From: an uncultured Clostridia bacterium
Lineage (GTDB): Bacteria; Bacillota; Clostridia; UBA1381
Direction: 5' to 3'
NCBI GenBank assembly: GCA_904395315.1
Contig: CAJFNT010000082.1
Location: 1-45,609 of the forward strand
DNA: 45,609 nucleotides
Part shown: positions 1 through 7,300 of the stretch, piece after piece
How the letters are laid out: every line of letters starts with the position of its first letter
Numbering within the stretch: position 1 is the stretch's first letter
Notes under the pieces: generated by a model
Told to the model about the DNA's origin: nothing
What the model saw: only the letters and a program-made list of their open reading frames with translations
Databases searched by the model: none
Program-made: the position numbers and the translations under genes

Positions 1-1091
1 ACGATACTCAGCAGCTGAGCTACGAACAGGTGCCAATCGCCGAAGAAAAGACCGTTCCACTCCGCAGCACTGTTGATAGAGCTGAGTCCGAAAAGACCTG
101 TTGCGATACCGCCCCAAATACCGCCTATGCCATGGCAGCCGAACGCGTCGAGCGCATCGTCATATCCGAGCTTTTTCTTTACAAACGAGATCATGAAATA
201 GCATATCGGCGATACCACAATACCTATTATAACTGCGGCCCATACCGGGACAAAACCGGCTCCCGGAGTTATCGCTACAAGTCCCGCTACCATACCTGTC
301 GAAGCGCCTATGAGCGACGGCTTTCCTACCGTGAATACCTCTATGATCATCCATGTAACTATAGCAGCCGCACATGATGCCGCGGTGGTCATGAACGCAT
401 GAGCCGCGAGACCGTCAGCGGCAAGAGCGCTTCCGGCATTGAATCCGAACCATCCGAAAAGAAGAACACACGCGCCGAATGCGACCATAGGAACATTATG
501 TGTTCTGTAAGCGTGCTTCTGATAACCCTCTCTCTTTCCGAGGATGATACAAAGCACAAGCGCGCTCACACCAGAACTTATATGTACAACGTTTCCGCCG
601 GCAAAGTCTACAGAATGCAGGAAACCTGTGCCTAGGAATCCATCCTGACCCCAAACCATGTGTGCCATAGGATAGTAAACTATGAATGACCACAGGATCA
701 TAAATATGAACTGCGCCTTAAACTTCATTCTGCCTGCCGTAGCTCCGGTAATGAGCGCCGGAGTTATAATCGCAAACATCATCTGGAATGCCGCGAAAGC
801 AAGATTAGGTATCGAATCGGAATACGGTCCAGGCTCCATGCCTACTCCGTTCATTCCGAACCAGTCAAGGTTTCCTATTATTCCTCCGATATTTCCGCTG
901 AACGAAAGTGAATATCCGAACAGTACCCACAACACGATCGATACGCCTATAAGAAATACAGACGACATCATAGTGTTAACAACATTCTTCCTTCTTACCA
1001 AGCCTCCGTAAAACAGCGCCAGGCCGGGTGTCATAAAAAATACAAAAGCCGCGCACAAAAGCACAAAGCCCGTGTTACCCGTGTCTATCAT
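1..1091 (-). CDS. amt: Ammonium transporter (Amt/MEP/Rh family), 3' end outside window
   Basis: The reverse strand reads without a stop from an ATG at 1091 to the window edge, so about 363 residues are present and the C-terminus is missing. It is absent from the ORF track because it has no stop here; the track entries over it are shadows. It encodes a polytopic channel moving ammonium across the cytoplasmic membrane. Seen: the N-terminal signature TPGLALFYGGLVRRKNVVNT, the first pore histidine in GGNVVHISSG, and the second in DAFGCHGIGGIWGG, matching the twin-His pore of AmtB. The start is set by GGAGGAG seven bases upstream. A PII (glnB) gene often follows amt but would lie outside the window. 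Family assignment is very secure. Confidence 0.96.
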   Translation of the reverse strand, partial: MIDTGNTGFVLLCAAFVFFMTPGLALFYGGLVRRKNVVNTMMSSVFLIGVSIVLWVLFGYSLSFSGNIGGIIGNLDWFGMNGVGMEPGPYSDSIPNLAFAAFQMMFAIITPALITGATAGRMKFKAQFIFMILWSFIVYYPMAHMVWGQDGFLGTGFLHSVDFAGGNVVHISSGVSALVLCIILGKREGYQKHAYRTHNVPMVAFGACVLLFGWFGFNAGSALAADGLAAHAFMTTAASCAAAIVTWMIIEVFTVGKPSLIGASTGMVAGLVAITPGAGFVPVWAAVIIGIVVSPICYFMISFVKKKLGYDDALDAFGCHGIGGIWGGIATGLFGLSSINSAAEWNGLFFGDWHLFVAQLLSI

Positions 1092-1179
1092 AAAAACTCC
1101 TCCTAAAACAAAACATAATTTGTTGAGCCGCTGCGCGACGATAAGCTTATCAACGCTGTAAAACAATTTGTTTTCAGCG

Positions 1180-1223
1180 AAAAAAATAAGGAGTCCAAGG
1201 TGCCTCAACACCATGAACTCCTT
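1180..1223 (-). terminator. Terminator-like hairpin in the amt 5' leader (candidate attenuator)
   Basis: On the minus strand AAGGAGT (1223-1217) pairs with ACTCCTT (1194-1188), with an inner GGTG/CACC stem, and is followed by ATTTTTTT. It lies between the amt promoter and the amt start, with no other minus-strand gene upstream to terminate, so it could attenuate amt transcription. Downstream lie a second hairpin (1154-1179, CGCTG..CAGCG) and the palindrome GATAAGCTTATC (1140-1151). The structure is seen; the attenuation role is inferred. I could not fit the ANTAR dual-hexaloop motif. Confidence 0.6.
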
Positions 1224-1241
1224 TGTTCAATCAACAAAGTC

Positions 1242-1270
1242 ATTATAGCACTGAAAATCACATATGTCAA
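1242..1270 (-). promoter_or_regulatory. Consensus sigma-A promoter of amt
   Basis: Read on the minus strand: TTGACA (1270-1265), a 17-base spacer, then TATAAT (1247-1242). This is a perfect match to the vegetative consensus. The expected start is near 1235, giving a leader of about 145 nt before the amt ATG. An inverted repeat CTTTGTT-gattg-AACAAAG (1239-1221) lies across the expected start site and could be an operator. Confidence 0.85.
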
Positions 1271-1505
1271 TCCTTTTTTGGAAATTTATATTTTTTTGTT
1301 AATATAGCACAATCTTTTTTCGTGTATAAGCATTTACTTTCTTGCTTTTTTACTGTCTTCAAACAAATTATGTGTCCCCGAACCGTTATCGGTCTGTATC
1401 CTTTGCAAAAAGGTCCATGCCGTCCGATATTTTCTTTATACATCAGGCATATTATATATAAAAGTGACTGCAAGCCATATAAGGAAGTACCGAAAGGGTC
1501 TTAGT

Positions 1506-2237
1506 ATGAAAATGAAATCTTCTGATTCATTGTTTTTCCTCCTACTCATTTTACTGGGTATAACGACGGCACTGACCGCGGCAGGATTTTTTTACGGTCT
1601 TGACACGCGCTCCGTGCCGTCGTTCGGCCCGAGTCATCCCCCTGTCCGGATCACTTTAGACGCTGGACACGGAAGTCCTGATGGCGGGGCGGTGGGCAGC
1701 GGCGGGACGCAGGAGAAAGATGTGAATCTTGCAATAGTTTTAAAACTCCGCGAGGTGCTCGAGGGCAGAGGTGCGGAGGTGGTGCTGACGCGCAGCGGTG
1801 ATTCAGCCATATACGATCCCGATGCCGAAACGATACGCGAGAAAAAGGTTTCTGATATGCACAATAGACTCGATATCATAAATAACAGCGGCTCCGACCT
1901 TTTTATATCGATACATATGAACGCGTTTTCCGACAAGTCCCAAAGCGGGCTCCATGTTTTTTATTCGCGCAATCATCCCGAAACGGAGGCCATTGCCGCG
2001 GCTATACAGGATAGGATATCCGAGCTTACGGGAGCGAAGGTGCACACGGTAAAAGCTGCTTCCGAGTCTCTGTTTCTGATGAAGGATCCCAAACCGCCGT
2101 CTGTGCTGGTGGAATGCGGATTCATCTCGAATCCTGACGAGGAAAAGCTTTTAAACGATGATGAATATCAGGCAAAGATAGCTTTTGCCATAGCTGACGC
2201 CGTCTTGGGCAGTGCCGGCGCATCCCTGCGCGGCTGA
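1506..2237 (+). CDS. cwlD: N-acetylmuramoyl-L-alanine amidase, CwlD type
   Basis: 243 residues. A zinc amidase (Amidase_3 family) that cleaves the bond between N-acetylmuramic acid and the stem peptide. CwlD takes part in making muramic-delta-lactam in spore cortex. Seen: an N-terminal membrane segment (SLFFLLLILLGITTAL), then the zinc motifs LDAGHGSPDGG (His), QEKDVNL (Glu), FISIHMNA (His) and the catalytic VECGFISN near the C-terminus. Length and the single N-terminal anchor fit CwlD rather than the larger SLH/SH3 autolysins. The ORF track starts at a GTG at 1464; I prefer the ATG at 1506, preceded by GAAAGGG and directly followed by the membrane segment. Monocistronic as far as visible. 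Confidence 0.85.
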   Translation: MKMKSSDSLFFLLLILLGITTALTAAGFFYGLDTRSVPSFGPSHPPVRITLDAGHGSPDGGAVGSGGTQEKDVNLAIVLKLREVLEGRGAEVVLTRSGDSAIYDPDAETIREKKVSDMHNRLDIINNSGSDLFISIHMNAFSDKSQSGLHVFYSRNHPETEAIAAAIQDRISELTGAKVHTVKAASESLFLMKDPKPPSVLVECGFISNPDEEKLLNDDEYQAKIAFAIADAVLGSAGASLRG

Positions 2238-2381
2238 CACAAGACGGCTTTTATCGTTAAAGGAACACTGTTTCAGTCCCGAAATGCGGCATATATTCAT
2301 GATACGGCACGTTTCAGACCACGAAATATACATAATTGGGACATTTTTTATAAAAAAAATGTCATATACGCTTAAAAACTA

Positions 2382-2411
2382 TTGACTTATAGGGGCTTTA
2401 AGGTGTATAAT
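2382..2411 (+). promoter_or_regulatory. Sigma-A promoter of serC-serA
   Basis: TTGACT (2382-2387), 18-base spacer, TATAAT (2406-2411), about 70 bases before serC. The short leader contains a GCGGGGA..TCTCCCGC hairpin without a U-tract. No T-box or riboswitch is recognisable. Confidence 0.7.
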
Positions 2412-2483
2412 ATAAGGTATAAACTAATTATGCGGGGATAGTTTTTTCATCTCTCCCGCAGAAAATACGGAGGTAATCATAAA

Positions 2484-3569
2484 ATGAGTAGAGTATACAA
2501 TTTTTCGGCAGGTCCTTCTATGCTGCCGGTAGAGGTCTTGAAAAAGGCTCAGGATGAAATGCTTGAATACGGTACAAGCGGCATGTCCGTTATGGAGATG
2601 AGCCACCGTTCAAAGGATTTTGACGATATAATCAAAAGCGCGGAAGCGCTTGTCCGCGAGCTCATGAACGTTCCGGACAATTATAAGGTAATGTTTTTGC
2701 AGGGCGGCGGTTCCACACAGTTTGCTATGGTACCGATGAACCTCGGCGTAAACCATAAGGCAGCCGATTACCTCATAACAGGTCAGTGGGCAAAGAAAGC
2801 GGCGGCAGAGGCTGAAAAATTCATAAAGGTAAACAAAGTCGCATCTTCGGCTGACAAGACATTCTCATATATCCCCAAGCCGGACGCTTCTGAATATTCC
2901 CCGAAGGATGAAGTCGATTATTGCTATATCTGCTACAATAACACAATATACGGAACAAGATTCACCGAGCTTCCGAAAACAGAAGCTACACTCGTTGCCG
3001 ATATTTCCTCATGCGCTATGTCGGAAGTTATAGACGTTTCAAAATTCGGTCTGCTCTTTGCCGGCGCTCAGAAGAATCTCGGTCCCGCGGGAGTAGTTCT
3101 TGTTATAGCAAGAGAGGACCTCTTGGGCGAGCCGATGGAGGGAACACCTACAATGCTCACCTACAAGACCCACGCGGATGCTGGTTCGCTTTACAACACA
3201 CCGCCTACATACGGCATATATATATTCAAGCTCGTGCTTGAGTGGATCAAGTCAAAAGGCGGCATAGCAGAGCTCCAGAAGCTAAATGAGGCAAAGGCTA
3301 AGCTCCTCTATGATTATCTTGATTCATCAAAGCTCTTTAAGGGCACGGTAGTTAAAGAAGACCGCTCGCTCATGAATGTTCCGTTCGTGACAGGCAGCGA
3401 CGAGCTTGACGCTAAGTTCGTTAAGGAAGCTAAGGAAGCGGGTCTTGTAAACCTCAAGGGACACAGAACAGTAGGCGGCATGAGAGCGTCCATATATAAC
3501 GCTATGCCGATCGAGGGAGTACAGGCGCTTGTTGACTTCATGAAGAAGTTCGAGCAGGAAAACGCCTGA
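2484..3569 (+). CDS. serC: Phosphoserine aminotransferase
   Basis: 361 residues, the normal SerC length. A PLP-dependent class V aminotransferase converting 3-phosphohydroxypyruvate and glutamate to phosphoserine and 2-oxoglutarate, the second step of serine synthesis. Seen: the N-terminal YNFSAGPSMLPVEVL motif, FLQGGGSTQFAMVP (phosphate and cofactor binding), the PLP lysine region GLLFAGAQKNLGPAG and the C-terminal HRTVGGMRASIYNAMP. The start has GGAGGT 8 bases upstream. It is followed after 65 bases by serA, so the two pathway enzymes form an operon. The gap holds a perfect CCGGTC-cgttct-GACCGG hairpin of unknown role. No serB is visible in the window. Confidence 0.97.
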   Translation: MSRVYNFSAGPSMLPVEVLKKAQDEMLEYGTSGMSVMEMSHRSKDFDDIIKSAEALVRELMNVPDNYKVMFLQGGGSTQFAMVPMNLGVNHKAADYLITGQWAKKAAAEAEKFIKVNKVASSADKTFSYIPKPDASEYSPKDEVDYCYICYNNTIYGTRFTELPKTEATLVADISSCAMSEVIDVSKFGLLFAGAQKNLGPAGVVLVIAREDLLGEPMEGTPTMLTYKTHADAGSLYNTPPTYGIYIFKLVLEWIKSKGGIAELQKLNEAKAKLLYDYLDSSKLFKGTVVKEDRSLMNVPFVTGSDELDAKFVKEAKEAGLVNLKGHRTVGGMRASIYNAMPIEGVQALVDFMKKFEQENA

Positions 3570-3634
3570 ATAAACAAAAATTCAAAACACTGCGCCGGTC
3601 CGTTCTGACCGGGGCGGCAAAGGAGTAATCTACA

Positions 3635-4789
3635 ATGTATAATATATTGACACTTAACAAAATAGCCGCATGCGGTCTTGACCGTCTCGGCGATAATTAC
3701 ACTGTCACGGACGATGTGACAGCAGATGTTGACGGCATCATACTGAGAAGCTACAAAATGCACGATATGGAACTGCCCCAGTCGCTCAAAGCTGTCGCAA
3801 GAGCGGGCGCGGGCACTAATAACATCCCAATCGATAAATGTTCCGAAAAGGGTATTGTTGTATTCAATACTCCCGGCGCAAACGCAAACGCTGTAAAAGA
3901 GCTTGTTATCGCCGGAATGCTCATCGCGTCACGTGACATAATCGGCGGAAACACATGGGCAAACACGCTTACAGGCGACGACGCCGCAAAGCAGGTCGAA
4001 AAGGGAAAATCAAATTTTGCGGGCTGTGAGATAAAGGGCAAAACTCTGGGAGTTATCGGTCTCGGCGCGATAGGTATATTGGTCGCAAATGCGGCTGTCG
4101 CTCTCGGCATGGACGTTATAGGCTACGATCCGTATCTCAGCGTAGGCAACGCTCTTCAGCTCAACAGACACGTACACTGTGTTCATGATCCGAACGAAGT
4201 ATACAAAGCCGCAGACTATGTGACCATACATGTTCCGCTGCTCGATTCGACAAAAGACACCATAAACAAGGACACTCTTGCGATAATGAAGGACGGAGTG
4301 GTTATCCTCAACTTCGCCCGCGGGGGTCTTGTAAACAATGACGATATAAAGGCCGCGATAGCTTCGGGCAAAGTAAAGAAATACGTTGTTGACTTCCCGG
4401 ATTCGGAAACGATCAACCAGCCCGGGATAATAGCTATCCCCCACCTTGGCGCTTCAACGGAGGAATCCGAGGACAACTGCGCTAAGATGGCCGCAGACGA
4501 GATAAAAGACTATCTCGAAAACGGAAATATCACAAATTCCGTTAACTTCCCGAACTGCTCGCTTCCGGTCGACAAGGTCGGCAGGATCACAGTCATCCAT
4601 AAAAATGAGCCGAACGTTATCGCAAAGTTCACGGATGTTTTGAAGGAAGTAAACATCTCGGATATGATAAATAAATCAAAGGGCGATTACGCTTACACGA
4701 TAATAAACACCGATCACACTGTTACGGAAGAGACTGCAAAGAAACTCGAAGAGCTTGACTCGGTAATAGCTGTAAGAATAATCAAATAA
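3635..4789 (+). CDS. serA: D-3-phosphoglycerate dehydrogenase with C-terminal ACT domain
   Basis: 384 residues. Catalyses the first step of serine synthesis, oxidising 3-phosphoglycerate to 3-phosphohydroxypyruvate with NAD. Seen: substrate-binding ARAGAGTNNIP near residue 55, the Rossmann motif VIGLGAIG near 148, the conserved NFARGGLVNNDD loop carrying the active-site Arg, the Asp/Glu region VVDFPDSE and the catalytic His in AIPHLGASTEES. Residues from about 310 form an ACT domain (VIHKNEPNVIAKFTDVLKE), the usual site of serine feedback. The protein is the short ACT-only form, without the intervening ASB domain of long SerA. AAAGGAG precedes the ATG by 11 bases. Confidence 0.96.
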   Translation: MYNILTLNKIAACGLDRLGDNYTVTDDVTADVDGIILRSYKMHDMELPQSLKAVARAGAGTNNIPIDKCSEKGIVVFNTPGANANAVKELVIAGMLIASRDIIGGNTWANTLTGDDAAKQVEKGKSNFAGCEIKGKTLGVIGLGAIGILVANAAVALGMDVIGYDPYLSVGNALQLNRHVHCVHDPNEVYKAADYVTIHVPLLDSTKDTINKDTLAIMKDGVVILNFARGGLVNNDDIKAAIASGKVKKYVVDFPDSETINQPGIIAIPHLGASTEESEDNCAKMAADEIKDYLENGNITNSVNFPNCSLPVDKVGRITVIHKNEPNVIAKFTDVLKEVNISDMINKSKGDYAYTIINTDHTVTEETAKKLEELDSVIAVRIIK

Positions 4790-4798
4790 TATTGTCCG

Positions 4799-4836
4799 GC
4801 GCGGCCGTGTTACGGATACGGCTGCGCTTTCATTTC
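4799..4836 (+). terminator. Intrinsic terminator after serA
   Basis: GCGCGGCCGT pairs with ACGGCTGCGC (one G-U) around a nine-base loop, followed by TTTCATTTC. The stem is strong, the U-tract imperfect. It separates serA from the next transcription unit. Confidence 0.6.
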
Positions 4837-4928
4837 GCCCCTATTGCACAAATTTTTCGCTTATTTTTGTGGAAGTTGCAAAAATATAATAATTTTCACT
4901 AAAAACAGTAGCGTGTTTTACAGGTTTG

Positions 4929-4937
4929 TGGTATAAT
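4929..4937 (+). promoter_or_regulatory. Extended -10 promoter for the zinc-ribbon/coiled-coil gene pair
   Basis: TGGTATAAT gives an extended -10 (TGn-TATAAT) about 70 bases before the ATG at 5006. No good -35 is present at 17 bases, which suits an extended -10 promoter. Confidence 0.5.
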
Positions 4938-5005
4938 AAATACAGTTTAAGAAATAAAGCTGTTACAGCTTTATCTTGGCACGTTTATTTTAGGAGGTAT
5001 TTATC

Positions 5006-5524
5006 ATGGATGAGTTTTTCGACAAATTAAAAGACGGCGCATATAAAGCAAAGGGCGGCGCTGAACGCATTGCCAAGGAAGTTGCGAAGCGCACCTCGAA
5101 CGCCATCACATATACTAAGCTCACATTCGCGGTGAATGAAGCGCAGAACAAGGTAAAGGATATTTATACAGAGATCGGTAAGAATATGTATGAAAAATAC
5201 CTTGAAGGAGAAACATACGACGAGACCTTTATTTCATCATTTGAGCAGATCGATAAGCTCATGGATGAGATAGCGGCTCTGAATGAAAAGACTGCCGAGC
5301 TGAAGAACACGCTCAGATGCCCCGAATGCGGAGCTCATAATCCCGCAGACGCTGACTACTGCATCAAATGCGGTTCACAATTGAGCCATGAGGCTGACGA
5401 TGAGTTCGACGACTATGAGGACGATATCGACACCGCATACGATGAAGCGGAAGCTGCTGCCGATGACGGCGATGACGATGATGATGAAGATGTCATCATA
5501 ATCAACGCAAAAAAACCTGAGTAA
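5006..5524 (+). CDS. Zinc-ribbon protein with helical N-terminus and acidic tail
   Basis: 172 residues, unknown function. Residues 1-105 are predicted mostly helical and lysine/glutamate rich (coiled-coil like). Residues 106-128 hold a zinc ribbon, CPECGAHNP...YCIKCGSQL, with four metal cysteines. The last 40 residues are almost all Asp/Glu/Ala and end in VIIINAKKPE. No signal peptide or membrane segment is visible, so it is probably cytoplasmic. Such CxxC-CxxC ribbon proteins are common hypotheticals in Clostridia. AGGAGGT precedes the ATG. It lies 12 bases before the next gene, and the two probably act together, perhaps at the membrane. Confidence 0.75.
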   Translation: MDEFFDKLKDGAYKAKGGAERIAKEVAKRTSNAITYTKLTFAVNEAQNKVKDIYTEIGKNMYEKYLEGETYDETFISSFEQIDKLMDEIAALNEKTAELKNTLRCPECGAHNPADADYCIKCGSQLSHEADDEFDDYEDDIDTAYDEAEAAADDGDDDDDEDVIIINAKKPE

Positions 5525-5536
5525 AGAGGATACAGA

Positions 5537-6370
5537 ATGGATCTTGATAAGCTTAAGAAAGCCGCCCTGGATAAAACCATGGCATTTAAAATATTTAAGG
5601 ACAATCCGGAGAAGAGCAAACATGCAGAGGAAGACACGAGTTCTTTCGGTGAATTCGCTGAAAACATGAAAGTGAGCATGGATGGTGCGCCTGACGGAGA
5701 CGAGACCATGGACAGCACGAAACGTTTCAATCTCCGGGATGTTCTCAGCGGATTAAAAAAGATCGGCGATGAGCTTCTTGACACAGAGACGGAAAGCGAC
5801 GATAAGTCCGATCACAATGCGGCTCCAGCCGGCGCGGATACTTCTGAAAATAAGGATGATATCATGACAAGCGAAGAAACTTCAAAAGCTGACAGCCGTG
5901 AAGATAGCACGTCAGCCTCCGAGCAGCATATGCAGATCGGTCCCGATATTATCTCATCACGTCTTGATGAGATAAAAACCGGAATAGACGAGCTTAAAGA
6001 GACATCGTCCGATGACAAGCTCTCGGAACAAAGCGAACGACTGGACGATATTTCACGCAAGCTGTCAACCATAAAGAACATGCTTGAAAAGCAAAGCGAC
6101 AACACGACAAAATCGGTCGTAAATATCAATGCCAAGCTGAACGCGCAGGATGACAGACTTGCAGATCTTATAACATCGCTCGGAAGTGTTTCCAAGCTGA
6201 ACGACAGCGTGTTTGATCTGAAAAACTCGCAGATGAATACTCGTAACTCGATCGACGCGCTTGAAACATCATTCCTGAAGCTGAAACGCAAGATGACAGT
6301 CGGCATTACTATAATAAGCGTTTTAAGCGCTGTTTTGATAGTGCTGGAGGTCCTGAATCTGCTTTCGTGA
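5537..6370 (+). CDS. Hypothetical protein: acidic, coiled-coil, with C-terminal membrane anchor
   Basis: 277 residues, function not recognised. The first 130 residues are charged and low complexity (Asp, Ser, Glu rich). About 130-250 form a long coiled coil (LDEIKTGIDELKETSS, RLDDISRKLSTIKNMLEK). The final ~25 residues are one hydrophobic segment, VGITIISVLSAVLIVLEVLNLL, with no charged tail, typical of tail-anchored proteins. There is no N-terminal signal, so the coil would face the cytoplasm. AAAGAGG lies seven bases before the ATG, which is 12 bases after the zinc-ribbon gene: a two-gene operon closed by the terminator at 6397. Confidence 0.7.
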   Translation: MDLDKLKKAALDKTMAFKIFKDNPEKSKHAEEDTSSFGEFAENMKVSMDGAPDGDETMDSTKRFNLRDVLSGLKKIGDELLDTETESDDKSDHNAAPAGADTSENKDDIMTSEETSKADSREDSTSASEQHMQIGPDIISSRLDEIKTGIDELKETSSDDKLSEQSERLDDISRKLSTIKNMLEKQSDNTTKSVVNINAKLNAQDDRLADLITSLGSVSKLNDSVFDLKNSQMNTRNSIDALETSFLKLKRKMTVGITIISVLSAVLIVLEVLNLLS

Positions 6371-6396
6371 TATACAGGAAAAGTCACAGTGAAATG

Positions 6397-6456
6397 AAAA
6401 TACGGGAACAGATCTGTCTGCCCGCAGCAGACAAGATATCGTTCCCGTATTTTTTT
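6397..6456. terminator. Bidirectional terminator between convergent genes
   Basis: AAATACGGGAAC pairs with GTTCCCGTATTT, with an inner GTCTGC/GCAGAC stem. The plus strand ends in TTTTTTT and the minus strand reads out into ATTTTC. It serves the plus-strand gene ending at 6370 and the minus-strand gene ending at 6459. Confidence 0.85.
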
Positions 6457-6458
6457 GT

Positions 6459-7013
6459 TTAGACCGCAACGGTAATTATAAGATCCGCAGCCATGATCAC
6501 CGCGAGCACCGCAAAGATCATGATCCTGCGGTCTCCCAGCCTGCTGACCGCGCGCTCAAATATCGGCTGCACAAGATACAAAAACAACGCTCCGCCCAGC
6601 CCGAACCGTATCGATGGTGACAATGCTATTCTCGCCTGAAAATTCACAGCGTAATCGGCATAAGTCTGCCACGGCCATGCTCCCGTAAAAAATTCACATA
6701 TGTACGATGTCAAAAGCTCGACCGCCGTGGCGATGAGCGCACAGCCTATTATAACTACCGGTATCATGGCAAGCCTCTTCCTTAAAGGCTTATTTCTTAT
6801 CAGCCTGTACACCGTAAAAATGAACAACAGCATACCAAATCCGTATACTGGACAGTACGGTCCGAACAGCACTCCGCGGTTTGAAAATCCCCAACGGTAA
6901 ACGACTGTCTCAAGAAATACCTCATAACACCATCCGATCACCGAATAAGCGAAAAAATAGAAAAAATATTCGCTCACAGCAAAAACGGCATTTTTAACTT
7001 TACTTTTTTCCAT
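6459..7013 (-). CDS. Putative ABC-transporter-permease-like membrane protein (CmpB/PF06541 type)
   Basis: 184 residues with about five membrane segments. The pattern FFAYSVIGWCYEVFLE followed by WGFSNRGVLFGPYCPVYGFG is the hallmark of the PF06541 family, annotated as putative ABC transporter permease although no ATPase partner is normally linked and the function is unknown. The second half holds three more hydrophobic segments and ends in MAADLIITVAV. The ATG at 7013 lies inside the end of the preceding gene (14-base overlap) with only a weak AAAGAAA site, suggesting translational coupling. Confidence 0.75.
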   Translation of the reverse strand: MEKSKVKNAVFAVSEYFFYFFAYSVIGWCYEVFLETVVYRWGFSNRGVLFGPYCPVYGFGMLLFIFTVYRLIRNKPLRKRLAMIPVVIIGCALIATAVELLTSYICEFFTGAWPWQTYADYAVNFQARIALSPSIRFGLGGALFLYLVQPIFERAVSRLGDRRIMIFAVLAVIMAADLIITVAV

Positions 7014-7263
7014 GTTTCTTTTGTTTTTTATAAATATGTCTTATTATCAAATAGACCACAAACTCCACAAGCAGCGGCGGGCCGAAATATATAGCCGCAA
7101 ACACACACGAGGAATACCATGGGAAACTCGTTGCCGGCCCATTCATCACAAACATGATACCCAGCGCCATATACAGCAGCCCCAGTATCACAGTAATGGT
7201 GAGTAGCACTGCGACTGCCAGCTCCGCTTTCTCAAGCGCTCCTTTTCCGCTCTTTTTCTTCAT
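7000..7263 (-). CDS. Small two-TM membrane protein
   Basis: 87 residues, unknown function. Lysine-rich at both ends (MKKKSGKGALEKAE.., ..KKQKKHGKK) with two hydrophobic segments, VAVLLTITVILGLLYMALG and FAAIYFGPPLLVEFVVYLII. Both termini should be cytoplasmic by the positive-inside rule. AAGGAG lies 11 bases upstream of the ATG. It overlaps the PF06541-type gene by 14 bases and follows uxaC by 37 bases, so it may be cotranscribed with both. Confidence 0.65.
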   Translation of the reverse strand: MKKKSGKGALEKAELAVAVLLTITVILGLLYMALGIMFVMNGPATSFPWYSSCVFAAIYFGPPLLVEFVVYLIIRHIYKKQKKHGKK

Positions 7264-7300
7264 GATCTACGCTCTCCTTATAATACTTCCCCTTTATTTA

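Noticed and set aside
1180-1239. ANTAR-type dual hairpin in the amt leader
   Set aside because: Loop sizes and the conserved A1/G4 loop bases do not fit, and the first hairpin would begin before the expected transcription start.
1427-1455. Sigma-E-like promoter ATATT-16-CATATTAT before cwlD
   Set aside because: Attractive because CwlD is a sporulation protein, but the spacing is two bases too long and the boxes match poorly in an AT-rich region.
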